From the NCBI RefSeq assembly GCF_019966535.1, contig NZ_JAIMID010000004.1, positions 297,204 through 361,203 on the forward strand: a stretch of DNA of 64,000 nt, written 5' to 3'. Below the pieces are notes generated by a model that searched no databases, was not told the origin of the DNA, and worked only from the letters and a program-made list of their open reading frames with translations. Shown piece after piece: positions 9,401 through 17,126 of this stretch (position 1 is its first letter; every line of letters starts with the position of its first letter). Source of the stretch: Mesobacterium pallidum (GTDB taxonomy: Bacteria; Pseudomonadota; Alphaproteobacteria; Rhodobacterales; Rhodobacteraceae). Position numbers and translations under genes: made by a program.

Positions 9401-9665
9401 CCTTCAGTCGGTCTGGCGTGGGCTTGAGCCGCCGTATCGCCTCGTGTGCGTCCTCGAGGTCGAAGGCGTACTCTCGACCCCTATGCGTGAAGCGGTTGAT
9501 GCGCATGAGCTGTTCGGCGAGCACGTCGTCCAGCACCACGTTCCGCAGCCGCCCGCCGCGCAGGCGCAAGGCCTCCTCCTGCGAGAGCGGCGTGAACCCG
9601 AGCGCCACGAGCAGCTGCAGCGCCGGAACCTGGGACTGGTGTTTCTCGGCGGCGTTGAAGGTCAT
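6450..9665 (-). CDS. hsdR: Type I restriction enzyme R subunit (endonuclease/translocase)
   Basis: 1071 aa, full length for HsdR. The N-terminal nuclease domain has D153 and E167-N-K169 (IENKRP), the PD-(D/E)XK core. The superfamily 2 motor follows: Walker A TQGSGKS (339-345), DESH (438-441) and FTGTP (470-474). A long helical C-terminus should contact the M/S core. In the known mechanism HsdR joins an M2S complex bound at an unmodified site, translocates DNA using ATP and cuts far away. It is separated from the upstream genes by about 170 bases, so it may have its own promoter, and it overlaps the YgjP-like gene downstream. Confidence 0.96.
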   Translation of the reverse strand: MTFNAAEKHQSQVPALQLLVALGFTPLSQEEALRLRGGRLRNVVLDDVLAEQLMRINRFTHRGREYAFDLEDAHEAIRRLKPTPDRLKGLRGTNQDIYDTLVLGTTITKSIDGDSKSYSFHYIDWERPENNVFHVTAEFSVERTASSQTKRCDIVAFVNGIPILVIENKRPTESLKKADSQLIGYQNEDKIPQLFHFAQLLIGMNRNEARYATVGTPRKFWQTWRDEEDTDEAIAPFANRVLTAAEKDAVFSGDFAGARAYFDAMAAEGERAVTVQDRTVYALCRPERLLDLIRRFTVFDGGVRKVARHQQFFGIRRAVETVKQHDVSGARKGGVIWHTQGSGKSLTMVMLGRSLALERSIENPRIIIVTDRDDLDKQIKDTFKSCDLEPVRATSGSHLLELVHNKAPLVTTIINKFDTALKNSKLVDEDPNIFVLVDESHRTQTGRYGGHSQFAAKMRRLLPKACYLGFTGTPLLKKEKNTLSTFGRLIHRYAIDEAVADGAVVPLLYEGRLVEQQVSGTVIDRWFDKISEGLTDSQKADLKRKFSRMDALSKTDQAIRAKAFDISEHYRQHWQGTGFKAQLVAPSKAAAVRFKEVLDEIGHVSSAIVISPPDENEGNEDVDQESKDLVRRFWSQMMARYKTEEEYNRQIIDAFKGSGDPEILIVVSKLLTGFDAPRNTVLYVCKSLKEHNLLQAIARVNRLYEDGGTEKQFGFIIDYEGLLGELDSALTTYSAFEGYEAADLAETVHDVREEIRKLPQLHDQLWDLFKPVRNKKDMEQFEQHLADESLRHEFYARLKAFSRCLHISLSSDKLFDVFDEAKVDALKRDWKQFSELKRSVQLRYQETVDVREFEPKIQKLLDDHVVAMPAETIIEVVNINDPDALKAVVEETGVSEASRADRIASATRRAITEKMDEDPTFYKQFSELLEETIRAYREKRLSEREYLNSVVDLASKVARKDRGRDVPESIRGDEDAQAFFGILDGQLRTKGDSLVGGDDAAAIAQRIIDIIKSHLIVDIWSNEVAQNNLRNAIDDYFFDVLRDEQGIDLPVEVLDDLELKIMDLARARFAA

Positions 9666-9839
9666 GAGCGTGCTCCGAACGCTGCTCGATGACCTGACGA
9701 AACGTGCGACCTGTTAGGGGTCCCTTGACTTCCAAGCCATACAATGACCATATCTACCAAGAGTTCACTGCCCATCGGCTGTGAATCTGTCGAGGCTTCG
9801 GACGCTGAGCCAGCATAGCGAATCAGCGTCCCTCTTCCC

Positions 9840-10298
9840 TTATCGCAACGCATTGAGACAGTCCTCCAGCGTCCAGAATGGCGCACGGGTTAGCTTGGTC
9901 TGCGTCCTGGCGTCTGCGGGATAGCAGGTCACGAACTGGGCGCGCAGTTCTCCGTCTCTCAAACGCAAGGCGATGATTACGAGGAAGCCGTCGATGAACA
10001 CGGTTACGCGCCGCGTTGGGTCATGCCGTTGCTCTTTCTTCAACCAACCCTGTAGACGCCGCGCATTCGGATCGGCAAGTGCAGGAGCGATCCATTCCAT
10101 GCGCATCGCGCGTTCAAGGGAGAACACGTCGTTTTCCCCACGACGCCCCGAACTCTCGAAAAAAGCATGATCAAATTCCTGCTTTCGAAAAAAGACACGA
10201 ATACCATCATGTGTAACGATCCCGCCTCGGCAGAGCGTTCGCTCGTAGTGGGTGCGATAGGCGGCCTGATCAGCAAGCTTCAACAGCGGCGGAGTCAC
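9840..10298 (-). CDS. Unknown 152-aa protein inside the restriction operon
   Basis: 152 aa from GTG 10298, overlapping the DUF3800 stop (GTGA) and preceded by GGAGG. The protein contains a HDGIRVFFRKQEFDHAFFES segment, a basic middle (WLKKEQRHDPTRRV) and a hydrophobic strand FIDGFLVIIALRL. The mix of conserved-looking H, R, K and aromatic residues suggests a small enzyme or nuclease-like fold, but I cannot assign a family. Coupling to hsdS and the DUF3800 gene indicates that it is part of the restriction locus rather than a bystander. Confidence 0.75.
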   Translation of the reverse strand: MTPPLLKLADQAAYRTHYERTLCRGGIVTHDGIRVFFRKQEFDHAFFESSGRRGENDVFSLERAMRMEWIAPALADPNARRLQGWLKKEQRHDPTRRVTVFIDGFLVIIALRLRDGELRAQFVTCYPADARTQTKLTRAPFWTLEDCLNALR

Positions 10299-10996
10299 CA
10301 ACCACCTCCCAGCCGGATCTTGAAGATATTGAACTTCTCCTCCGACTTGTGGGTAGGGCTGAGGCGCGGACGATTGAGCCGCCGTTCCAAGTGGGCGATG
10401 AAGCCTTCTTTCGCTGTTCCAAGATCGGTCCGCTCATTGATCCGAGCGGAAACCGCGCCGAGCAGCACATCACAGAGCTGCAAAAGAACTACTTCGGAGG
10501 AAGGTAACGACTGAACTTCTGGAATGGTCGATGTGCGGTTGGCGTTGTTCAGGACACGCTGGAGAGTGTGAAGCCGTGTACGGTCTCTGTTGCGTTTCAG
10601 GTCGCAAAAGACTGTGTATTCGTTCCGGTCAAGTATCCAGTGGTGGAGAACCTGATAGTAGAACTTGTAGAAGCCAAGTTCCGCATCACCGTTATGAAGG
10701 TCCAGATTCATGGCCTGGTGATCGACCGCAATGCAGCGGAACCGAAGGTCGAGGCCAAAACTCATGAAAAGGTCCACGAGATCGGTGTAGAAAGCAGCCT
10801 TCGACGGCGAGACCTTTCGCCACTTCATCTCTCCATGAACACCGTGACGCTGGCGCAGATCGGCGATCCGCGCCTTGACGTCCTCGCGCAGTTCGGCGGG
10901 CAGCCAAAGGCTGCCGATCATCAGGTATCGGCCCTGTGGCTTCCCGGAGGTGAACAGGTCGGGCAGAGTCTCGTCGCAATAGACCTCGAATTTCAC
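10295..10996 (-). CDS. DUF3800 (RNase H-like fold) protein in the restriction operon
   Basis: 233 aa from GTG 10996, which overlaps the HsdS stop (GTGA) with GGAGGG upstream; an ATG at 11011 is the alternative. The DUF3800 pattern is visible: an N-terminal strand with acidic pair FEVYCDET, an EMKWRK segment after the first helix, a RCIAVDH strand, a CDLKRN strand and a C-terminal QLCDVLLGAV helix with the last acidic residue. These acids would form an RNase H-like metal site. DUF3800 proteins are common in defence islands with no settled role. The GTGA overlaps on both sides argue for function together with the restriction enzyme. Confidence 0.82.
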   Translation of the reverse strand: MKFEVYCDETLPDLFTSGKPQGRYLMIGSLWLPAELREDVKARIADLRQRHGVHGEMKWRKVSPSKAAFYTDLVDLFMSFGLDLRFRCIAVDHQAMNLDLHNGDAELGFYKFYYQVLHHWILDRNEYTVFCDLKRNRDRTRLHTLQRVLNNANRTSTIPEVQSLPSSEVVLLQLCDVLLGAVSARINERTDLGTAKEGFIAHLERRLNRPRLSPTHKSEEKFNIFKIRLGGGW

Positions 10997-12240
10997 TGAC
11001 TGACCCTCCATTCCCCGGTCAGCAGTTTCTGCATCAGGCCGCGTTTCTGGCGGGTCAGGGCTTCGATCTCGGCTTCGATGCCGGCGCACTCGGCATGCGA
11101 CGCATTTGCGATGTCGGCGATGGCGGCCTGTTCGGCCGGGTCCATCGGCAGGCGGAGCTTGCCTTCGAGAAACTGGTTGTTGGTGACCGCGATCGTGTTC
11201 TTGGCGCCCTTCTGGACAAGGGGATAGAGGTAGTTGCGGGCGGCCAGCGGCGACTCGAAGAGCGCATCGAAGATCACGCCAAGCGCGTAGGTCTGCGGGG
11301 TGAACACGCCGTAGAGCGGGGAGACGATGACCTCGCGGTCGATCTTGCTCTGCTTGATGATCCCGAGCGGGAAATCGCCAGTGGGGCTCTTGGTGTAGAC
11401 GATGTCGCCCGGCAGGACGCGATTGTAGTGGTCGGTGTTCGCGGCCGAAAATGATCGCCCGAGATGCTCGATTTGGTTGACCAGCCCCTTGTGGACCGAG
11501 ACCGAAAAGACCTCTTCCGCGCCGGTGGATCTCGACCCGTGCTCATGGAGGACCGCACTCAGCGGGACAACGCGCCACTCGCCCGTGAAGCCGGGCAACC
11601 TGACTTTGCCGGTGAACAGATGGGTCCGGAACCAGACGCGGCGGCGGATGTTCAACGCGCGAAGGGTAGTCAGCTTTTCGAGCGCCTCGTCCCAGGTCCG
11701 CAGGATCTCGGCGATCTTGCGCTGTTCGGGGAGTGGTGGGAAATCAATTGTAAGGCGCTTGAAGATCGGCAACCCGATGGTCTTGATCGTTGAGCCAACA
11801 GCCATCCGCTCAAAGAAGGGCTTCTGCGTCTGCATCCACGCGTAGAGAAACCAAGGGTCGAGGACGTCTTTGTTGGAGCAGGACCACGCAATGAAATGCT
11901 GACTGACAGCCATTTCGGTCTTCAGGACTGCAGACTTTCCAACGCCGGCATCCCGAGACAGGATCACTGTTTCCGGGGGCAGCAAGACTGCTGATGAGTG
12001 CCTGATGCCAAGGTGAGAAATCTGCTTGTCGGTTTCTTCGATATACCCTTGGTCAAGCTTGGCGCTATCCGCCAGCGAGACCCAAGACACTCCACCGTTC
12101 CAATACTCCGGTTTTCCCTGATCCGGTGTGTGGCCGCTTGCCCGGTCGACAACGTCGTCCAGCCGCGCCCTGCGCCATCCTGTCGGCAAGGCACTTCCGA
12201 GATCGGGAAACGGCTTCAAGGTGTCACCGCCATCAAGCAT
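10993..12240 (-). CDS. hsdS: Type I restriction enzyme specificity subunit
   Basis: 415 aa from ATG 12240 (a GTG two codons earlier is possible). Two target-recognition domains are separated and followed by helical spacers. The first ends with PPLPEQRKIAEILRTWDEAL, the classic central conserved region, and the second with DPAEQAAIADIANASHAE and a long C-terminal helix ending in MQKLLTGEWRV. HsdS recognises a split DNA sequence, one half per domain, and docks two HsdM and the R subunits. The start overlaps the HsdM stop by 8 bases. Confidence 0.94.
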   Translation of the reverse strand: MLDGGDTLKPFPDLGSALPTGWRRARLDDVVDRASGHTPDQGKPEYWNGGVSWVSLADSAKLDQGYIEETDKQISHLGIRHSSAVLLPPETVILSRDAGVGKSAVLKTEMAVSQHFIAWSCSNKDVLDPWFLYAWMQTQKPFFERMAVGSTIKTIGLPIFKRLTIDFPPLPEQRKIAEILRTWDEALEKLTTLRALNIRRRVWFRTHLFTGKVRLPGFTGEWRVVPLSAVLHEHGSRSTGAEEVFSVSVHKGLVNQIEHLGRSFSAANTDHYNRVLPGDIVYTKSPTGDFPLGIIKQSKIDREVIVSPLYGVFTPQTYALGVIFDALFESPLAARNYLYPLVQKGAKNTIAVTNNQFLEGKLRLPMDPAEQAAIADIANASHAECAGIEAEIEALTRQKRGLMQKLLTGEWRVSQ

Positions 12241-13750
12241 CAACACCGAGCTCCTTCAGATAGCCGGCCATCTTCGCGCGTACCTCGGCCAGCTCGGCCT
12301 CGATCCGCAGGATGTCCTTCTGCACGGCGGCGACGTCGATCTCGTCTTCGGGCTCGAAGGTGTCGACGTAGCGGGGGATGTTGAGGTTGTAGCCGTTCTC
12401 GGCGATCTCCTCGGGGCTGGCCCGGTGCGAATACCGCGCGACCTCGGCGCGCGTGCCGTAGGTCTCCAGCACTTTGGCCACGTGCGCCTCGCCCATCACG
12501 TTCTGGGTCTTGCCCGGCGTGAACTCCTTGCTGGCGTCGATGAACAGCACATCGCGCCGGTCTTCATTCGCGCCGCCTTCCTCGCGCGAGCGGTCAAAGA
12601 TCAGGATGGCGACCGGGATCCCAGTGGTGGTGAACAGGTTGGCGGGCAGGCCGACAACGGCATCGAGCAAGTTCTCCTCGATCAGCTGCTGTCGGATGCG
12701 CCCCTCCGCACCGGCCCGGAACAGCACGCCGTGGGGCACGATGACTGCCACCCGGCCAGACTGGCGCTTGGCGATCTCGATCATGTGGGTGATGAAGGCG
12801 TAGTCGCCCTTGGACTTGGGCGGCACGCCGCGCCAGAAACGCTTAAACTGGTCGCTATCGGCGTCCTCAGCGCCCCATTTGTCGAGCGAGAACGGCGGAT
12901 TGGCCAGCACCACGTCGAAGCGCATCAGGTGGTCGCCCTCGACCAGCGCGGGGCTGTTGAGCGTGTCGCACCATTCGATGCGGGCGGCGTCCTTGGCGTG
13001 CAGGAACATGTTCATTCGGGCCAGCGCCCAGGTCGCTCCGTTCACCTCCTGCCCGTAGAGGGCAAAGTTCTCGGACCCGACCTCCTGCGAAGTCTGGATC
13101 AGCAGTGAGCCGGACCCGCAGGCGGGATCGCAGATCGTGTTGCCGGGCTGCGGCGCGGCCAGCTTGGCCAGCAGACGCGAGACAGCCGTGGGCGTGTAGA
13201 ACTCGCCCGCCTTCTTCCCGGCGTCCGAGGCAAAGCGCGAGATCAGGTAGATGTAGCACTCGCCGATGATGTCCTCGGTCACCCGCGACGGGCGCAGGTC
13301 GAGTGCTGGCTTGGCGAAGTCCTCAAGCATGTTCTTGAGGCGGCGGTTGCGATCCTTCGGGCGGCCGAGATTGGCCTCGGAGTTGAAATCGATATTGCGG
13401 AAGACGCCCTCGAGCTTGGCCCGGTTTGCGTCCTCGATTTTTTCCAGCGCGATGTTGATCAGCTCGCCGATATTGGCCTCGTTCCGCTGGGCGTGGAGGT
13501 CGTAGAAGCTGGCGCCCTCAGGCAGTATGAAGCGCTCGCGCTCGAGGCGCCGGCGAATGCGTGCCTCGTCGTCGCCATACTGCTTGCGGTAGGTCTGGAG
13601 GTGGTCGTTCCAGAGGTCCGAAATATACTTCAGGAACAACATCACGAGGATGTAGTCCTTGTACTGAGCGGGATCGACTGCGCCCCGGAAGGTGTCGCAA
13701 GCAGCCCAGGCGGCATTATTGACCTGGTCTTGGGTAATCTGGTTGGTCAT
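12233..13750 (-). CDS. hsdM: Type I restriction enzyme modification subunit (N6-adenine methyltransferase)
   Basis: 505 aa from ATG 13750, overlapping the upstream stop (ATGA). After the helical N-terminal domain comes the S-adenosylmethionine motif DPACGSGSLL (208-217) and the catalytic NPPF (284-287) of gamma-class adenine methyltransferases. The GEFYTP segment (182-187) is typical of HsdM. It methylates the two half-sites chosen by HsdS. The gene lies between a single-domain S-like protein and the full HsdS, which is unusual. Confidence 0.96.
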   Translation of the reverse strand: MTNQITQDQVNNAAWAACDTFRGAVDPAQYKDYILVMLFLKYISDLWNDHLQTYRKQYGDDEARIRRRLERERFILPEGASFYDLHAQRNEANIGELINIALEKIEDANRAKLEGVFRNIDFNSEANLGRPKDRNRRLKNMLEDFAKPALDLRPSRVTEDIIGECYIYLISRFASDAGKKAGEFYTPTAVSRLLAKLAAPQPGNTICDPACGSGSLLIQTSQEVGSENFALYGQEVNGATWALARMNMFLHAKDAARIEWCDTLNSPALVEGDHLMRFDVVLANPPFSLDKWGAEDADSDQFKRFWRGVPPKSKGDYAFITHMIEIAKRQSGRVAVIVPHGVLFRAGAEGRIRQQLIEENLLDAVVGLPANLFTTTGIPVAILIFDRSREEGGANEDRRDVLFIDASKEFTPGKTQNVMGEAHVAKVLETYGTRAEVARYSHRASPEEIAENGYNLNIPRYVDTFEPEDEIDVAAVQKDILRIEAELAEVRAKMAGYLKELGVDA

Positions 13751-14340
13751 CAGACAATTTCCTTCTGGTCGGCGGCCTTCGCGGCCTCTCCGAGAATGGC
13801 GCTTACGAGTTCTTCGCGGCGAGCGGAGAGTTGGCGGAGCAGTTGTCCCTCCTGCCGAGCCAAGGCATTGAGTTCGACGATGCGTTTCTGCGTGAGCAGG
13901 TCGGGGACGGCGATCTCGAGGTTTTCGAGGACCGCCATCGGGATCATCCGGAGGCTTGTGCCCTGTGCTTCCGCGCCGAGCCTGCGCTGCGCGTCGGGCT
14001 GGTTGATGGCCCATGCCACGTATTCGGGGAGAACGAGATCCCTGTCGGGGCGAACGATCACCAACGGGACGATGACCACGACGGGCTCCGGCAGCGAAGC
14101 GGGAATGGCCGCCGCGGCGTTCGGCTCGCCACGCGATCGAAAGACAACCTCGCCGCCGCGGACAAAGTATCGATCGGACAGCTTGTCCAGGTCGTACCTC
14201 TGGAAATCTGGGCCTGGCGCTTCACCGCTAGTCCCGACGTCACGCAGCTGCAGTGCCGGCACGCCACCCTCCGGCAGCGGATCGAGCCTGCCGCGCGCCG
14301 TGTAGCCGGAGTGAATCTCAGAGAAATCCGCGAGCCGCAT
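13750..14340 (-). CDS. Single-domain HsdS-like specificity protein
   Basis: 196 aa, first gene of the restriction operon. It resembles one half of an S subunit: MRLADFSEIHSGYTARGR at the start, a recognition-domain-like middle with VVFRSRGEPN and an MIPMAVLENLEIAVPDLLTQ segment, then a terminal helix (QKRIVELNALARQEGQLL) like the S-subunit spacer. Half-size S proteins can work as dimers in some systems. Here a complete hsdS is also present, so this one could give a second specificity, act as a modulator, or be a relic. ATGA coupling to hsdM argues that it is still expressed. Confidence 0.82.
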   Translation of the reverse strand: MRLADFSEIHSGYTARGRLDPLPEGGVPALQLRDVGTSGEAPGPDFQRYDLDKLSDRYFVRGGEVVFRSRGEPNAAAAIPASLPEPVVVIVPLVIVRPDRDLVLPEYVAWAINQPDAQRRLGAEAQGTSLRMIPMAVLENLEIAVPDLLTQKRIVELNALARQEGQLLRQLSARREELVSAILGEAAKAADQKEIV

Positions 14341-14349
14341 GAAGGAATC

Positions 14350-14389
14350 CTCTGTAAGGCGAGTTACAGAGATCTAGGCGAGCTCGCCT
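14350..14389. promoter_or_regulatory. Two palindromes in the promoter region of the restriction operon
   Basis: CTCTGTAA (14350-14357) and TTACAGAG (14364-14371) form a perfect inverted repeat with a 6-base spacer. Four bases on lies a perfect 14-bp palindrome AGGCGAGCTCGCCT (14376-14389). Both lie within 50 bases upstream of the first restriction gene, and the spacer GGCGAG recurs inside the second palindrome. They look like operator sites for a dimeric regulator controlling restriction expression. Confidence 0.55.
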
Positions 14390-14422
14390 CGCGAGTCAAT
14401 CCTTCAATATGCAGTTTTCATC

Positions 14423-14809
14423 CTACAGAGAAAAATGTAGTGCCTGATGCTGCCATGTGAGCGGAAACGGCTCCAACACCCGCGCCAGTGTCACCTCCGA
14501 CCCCTGCTTCCCGTCCAGGATCGCGGCGACAATGTCGGGCGCGAGCAGAGTGAGCCGCAGGACGCGCGTCATGTAGGACGGTGCGATTCCTTCGTGCTCG
14601 GCCAGCTCGGCGATGGTGGCAAACTCGCCCGACTCGAGCATCCGCTTCCAGCGGAATGCGCGTGCCAGAGCCTTGACCAGCGTGCTGTCGGCGCGCCGCG
14701 GCTGGGTAGCGCCTTCCGGCAGCTGCATCTCCTTCCGCCCGCCGCGCTTCACGAGGCGGAACGGGACATGGAGCGTCACCGTCTCTGGGATCGGAGCTCC
14801 GCGGGTCAT
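14423..14809 (-). CDS. Small HTH protein coupled to the serine recombinase
   Basis: 128 aa from ATG 14809, overlapping the recombinase stop (ATGA). The N-terminal part (ETVTLHVPFRLVKRGGRKEM) is strand-like and basic. The middle has a clear helix-turn-helix of ParB/KorB type (TIAELAEHEGIAPSYMTRVL), followed by LAPDIVAAILDG and a short tail. It is the last gene of the integration operon. It may help position the recombinase, act as a directionality factor, or regulate the operon; context is the only guide. Confidence 0.78.
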   Translation of the reverse strand: MTRGAPIPETVTLHVPFRLVKRGGRKEMQLPEGATQPRRADSTLVKALARAFRWKRMLESGEFATIAELAEHEGIAPSYMTRVLRLTLLAPDIVAAILDGKQGSEVTLARVLEPFPLTWQHQALHFSL

Positions 14810-16131
14810 GCGGCTTCTCCGATCCCGCCGGCCAGCATCTCGCGCGCGAGGTCGTTCAGGCCGTCCACCCGGAGCCGGACGTTCAGCTCGTCCGCGCCGA
14901 TGTCCACGCGCTCGACCAGCAGCGTGACGATGCGCGCCTGCTCGGCTGGGAACAGCTCGTCCCACAGTGGATCAAGCCTCTGCAGCGCCGAGCGAGCGTC
15001 GGCCTCGGTGATGTCGGCGGCGTGAGCGCGGGCGGCCTTCCATGTCCCGGCTACGATCTCTGGCTGGCGGAACACGGCGCGCAGCTGGTCAATAACGGCC
15101 GCTTCAACCTCGCCCGCGGGCACACGGCCCACCGGGCACGACCTGGCGCCATGCTTCAGCACGGTCTGGCTGACATAGTAGCGGTAGAGCCTCTCGCCCT
15201 TGCGGGTATGCGTTGGCGAGAATGCCGCGCCATCCGGCCCGAACAACAGTCCCTTGAGCAGCGCGGGGGTCTCGGCGCGCGTCCGCATCGCCCTCTTGCG
15301 GGGGCTCTCCTGCAGGATCACGTGGACGCGGTCCCACGTTTCGCGATCGATGATCGCGTCGTGCTCGCCGGGATAGCTCTCGCCCTTGTGGACCGCCTCG
15401 CCGATATAGGCGCGGTTGCTCAGCATCCTGTAGATGTATTTCTTGTCGATCCGGTTGCCGCGCGGCGTCCGGATGCCGCGTTTCGTGATCTCTCTCGCCA
15501 GCTCCGTGCCCGACCCGATCTCGAGGAAGTGGGCGAAGATCCAGCGGACGTGCGCGGCGGCTTCCTCGTCCACCAGCAGTTTGCGGTTTTCCACCCGGTA
15601 GCCGTAGGGCGGCACGCCCCCCATCCACATGCCCTTGCGCCGAGAGGCGGCGACCTTGTCGCGGATGCGCTCGGCGGTGACCTCGCGTTCGAACTGGGCG
15701 AACGAGAGCAGGATGTTAAGCGTCAGCCGCCCCATGGACGTGGTCGTGTTGAACGACTGCGTGACAGAGACGAACGTCACGCCGTTCCGGTCGAACACCT
15801 CGACCAGCTTGGCGAAGTCGGCGAGCGAGCGCGACAGGCGGTCGATCTTGTAGACCACCACCACGTCGATCAGCCCGTCCTCGATGTCCTCCAGCAGCCT
15901 CTGAAGGCCCACGCGCTCCAGCGTGCCGCCGGAAATGCCGCCGTCGTCATACTGATCGCGGACAAGCACCCATCCTTCGGAGCGCTGGCTGGCAATGTAG
16001 GCCTCGCAGGCCTCACGTTGGGCATGCAGGCTGTTGAACTCCTGCTCCAGCCCTTCCTCGGAGGACTTCCGGGTGTAGACGGCACATCGCAGCTTGCGGA
16101 CGACCTTCGATTTATCCGGCGGCTTCGTCAT
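14806..16131 (-). CDS. Large serine recombinase (probable prophage integrase)
   Basis: 441 aa. The resolvase-type catalytic domain starts with AVYTRKSSEEG, where Y19-x-R21-x-S23 supplies the nucleophilic serine. It includes YDDGGISGGTLERVGLQRLL and KIDRLSRSL, the conserved arginine-containing segments. A recombinase domain (PYGYRVE, IYRMLSNRAYIGE) follows, then a C-terminal region. There are few cysteines, so the zinc-ribbon part of many large serine integrases is reduced. It should catalyse integration and excision between attP and attB. Stop/start overlaps couple it to genes on both sides. Confidence 0.92.
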   Translation of the reverse strand: MTKPPDKSKVVRKLRCAVYTRKSSEEGLEQEFNSLHAQREACEAYIASQRSEGWVLVRDQYDDGGISGGTLERVGLQRLLEDIEDGLIDVVVVYKIDRLSRSLADFAKLVEVFDRNGVTFVSVTQSFNTTTSMGRLTLNILLSFAQFEREVTAERIRDKVAASRRKGMWMGGVPPYGYRVENRKLLVDEEAAAHVRWIFAHFLEIGSGTELAREITKRGIRTPRGNRIDKKYIYRMLSNRAYIGEAVHKGESYPGEHDAIIDRETWDRVHVILQESPRKRAMRTRAETPALLKGLLFGPDGAAFSPTHTRKGERLYRYYVSQTVLKHGARSCPVGRVPAGEVEAAVIDQLRAVFRQPEIVAGTWKAARAHAADITEADARSALQRLDPLWDELFPAEQARIVTLLVERVDIGADELNVRLRVDGLNDLAREMLAGGIGEAA

Positions 16132-16583
16132 GTCCGCCCCCTGTGGTTCTTGAGCCCGAAGAAGGTCCAGCCGTTCCAGCGCGTGCCAGTGATGGCCCGT
16201 GCGATAGCGGACAGCGACTTGTACGGCCGACCCTGCCATTCGAAGCCGTCGGCGGTAACAGTTACGATCTGTTCGACGCCCTGCCATTCGCGCAGGAGGC
16301 GCGTGCCGGTGATGGGGCGGTCGCGATCGGCGCGGATGCCGCGCTTCTTCCTGTCGCCGCCGTCCAGTTCCTCGCCGAGTCGTTCGAGGCGCCGGATCGT
16401 CTCGGGTTTGAGCCCGCCATAGGCAAGTTCCTGGATGCGGTAGGCCAAGCGGCTTTCCAGGTAGCGGCGATTGAACGGCGGCGGCTCGCTGTCGAACAGG
16501 TCGCGCCACTGCTTTTTCAGGTCAGGCGTCGGCGTGGTCTTGAGCGCGGCGAGGCGCGCGGGGACGGGATCGGGCTTGTTCAT
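16128..16583 (-). CDS. DUF2924 protein of the recombinase operon
   Basis: 151 aa from ATG 16583. Features typical of DUF2924 are present: DLKKQWRDLFDSEPPPFNRR, LESRLAYRIQELAYGGL, and a C-terminal segment GTRLLREWQGVEQIVTVTAD followed by YKSLSAIARAITGTRWNGW. The last part resembles a small DNA-binding fold. DUF2924 genes regularly precede serine recombinase genes in alphaproteobacterial prophages, as here with an ATGA overlap. A recombination accessory or directionality role is likely but unproven. Confidence 0.87.
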   Translation of the reverse strand: MNKPDPVPARLAALKTTPTPDLKKQWRDLFDSEPPPFNRRYLESRLAYRIQELAYGGLKPETIRRLERLGEELDGGDRKKRGIRADRDRPITGTRLLREWQGVEQIVTVTADGFEWQGRPYKSLSAIARAITGTRWNGWTFFGLKNHRGRT

Positions 16584-16798
16584 GCATTTCTCCGGTGCGT
16601 TGGAGTTGCATGACGGCATTGGTCGGGCGGATAGTGTAGGCCACGTTCTCCAGTATCGTCAGATACTTCGCCCCCATCCCGTATCCGCAACCGAACCAGC
16701 CCGAGCGCCAGCAGCCCGCACAACTCGGCGCGGCGTTCTGCGGGCGTCATCTGGTCGGGCGGGAGTGGGTTCGGGCGTTTCAACTTGGTCTCCGTCAT
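16580..16798 (-). CDS. Small first gene of the recombinase operon
   Basis: 72 aa, overlapping the DUF2924 start (ATGA). The core reads PNPLPPDQMTPAERRAELCG then LLALGLVRLR, a conserved-looking small helical module; the last 30 residues are polar and variable. A second copy of the same module occurs at 62794-63006 with the same PNPLP...TPAERRAELC pattern. The function is unknown; regular placement before DUF2924 and recombinase genes suggests an accessory factor. Confidence 0.72.
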   Translation of the reverse strand: MTETKLKRPNPLPPDQMTPAERRAELCGLLALGLVRLRIRDGGEVSDDTGERGLHYPPDQCRHATPTHRRNA

Positions 16799-17126
16799 GC
16801 GGCGCTTGGTTGCAGCGCGTTCTGAGAGAGAAAAGCCAAGTGGTCGGCCTGATCGGGACAGCTGCCGTCAGAAGAGCCTGATACCGGGGTTCCGAGCCGA
16901 ACGAACCGGGCTCAGGGGGGCGCCCCATAGGTCATCTGTGTCTGGGGGTTCCATATGCTTGTTATGCGCCTTCCCGTTCTCCTGCGTAACTGATGTCTTT
17001 ATCAGGAGACGCTGACGACTTGGGGGAGAAGGCGCATGTGTCTGCACCCCCAAGACACCAACGTCCACTTTCCTAGCCTTGTGTGGAGCCTTGGTAGGCT
17101 GCATCTATGCGCCAAGGAGAACACAA
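16799..17126. promoter_or_regulatory. Divergent control region between integration and early operons
   Basis: 328 bases separate the leftward recombinase operon from the rightward early genes, so divergent promoters are expected here. Visible symmetry: ATGCGCCTT (16964-16972) with AAGGCGCAT (17030-17038), and CTTGGGGG (17020-17027) with CCCCCAAG (17049-17056), the second partly nested in the first. These could be operators or alternative leader hairpins. No repressor gene of the CI type was recognised nearby. Confidence 0.5.
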
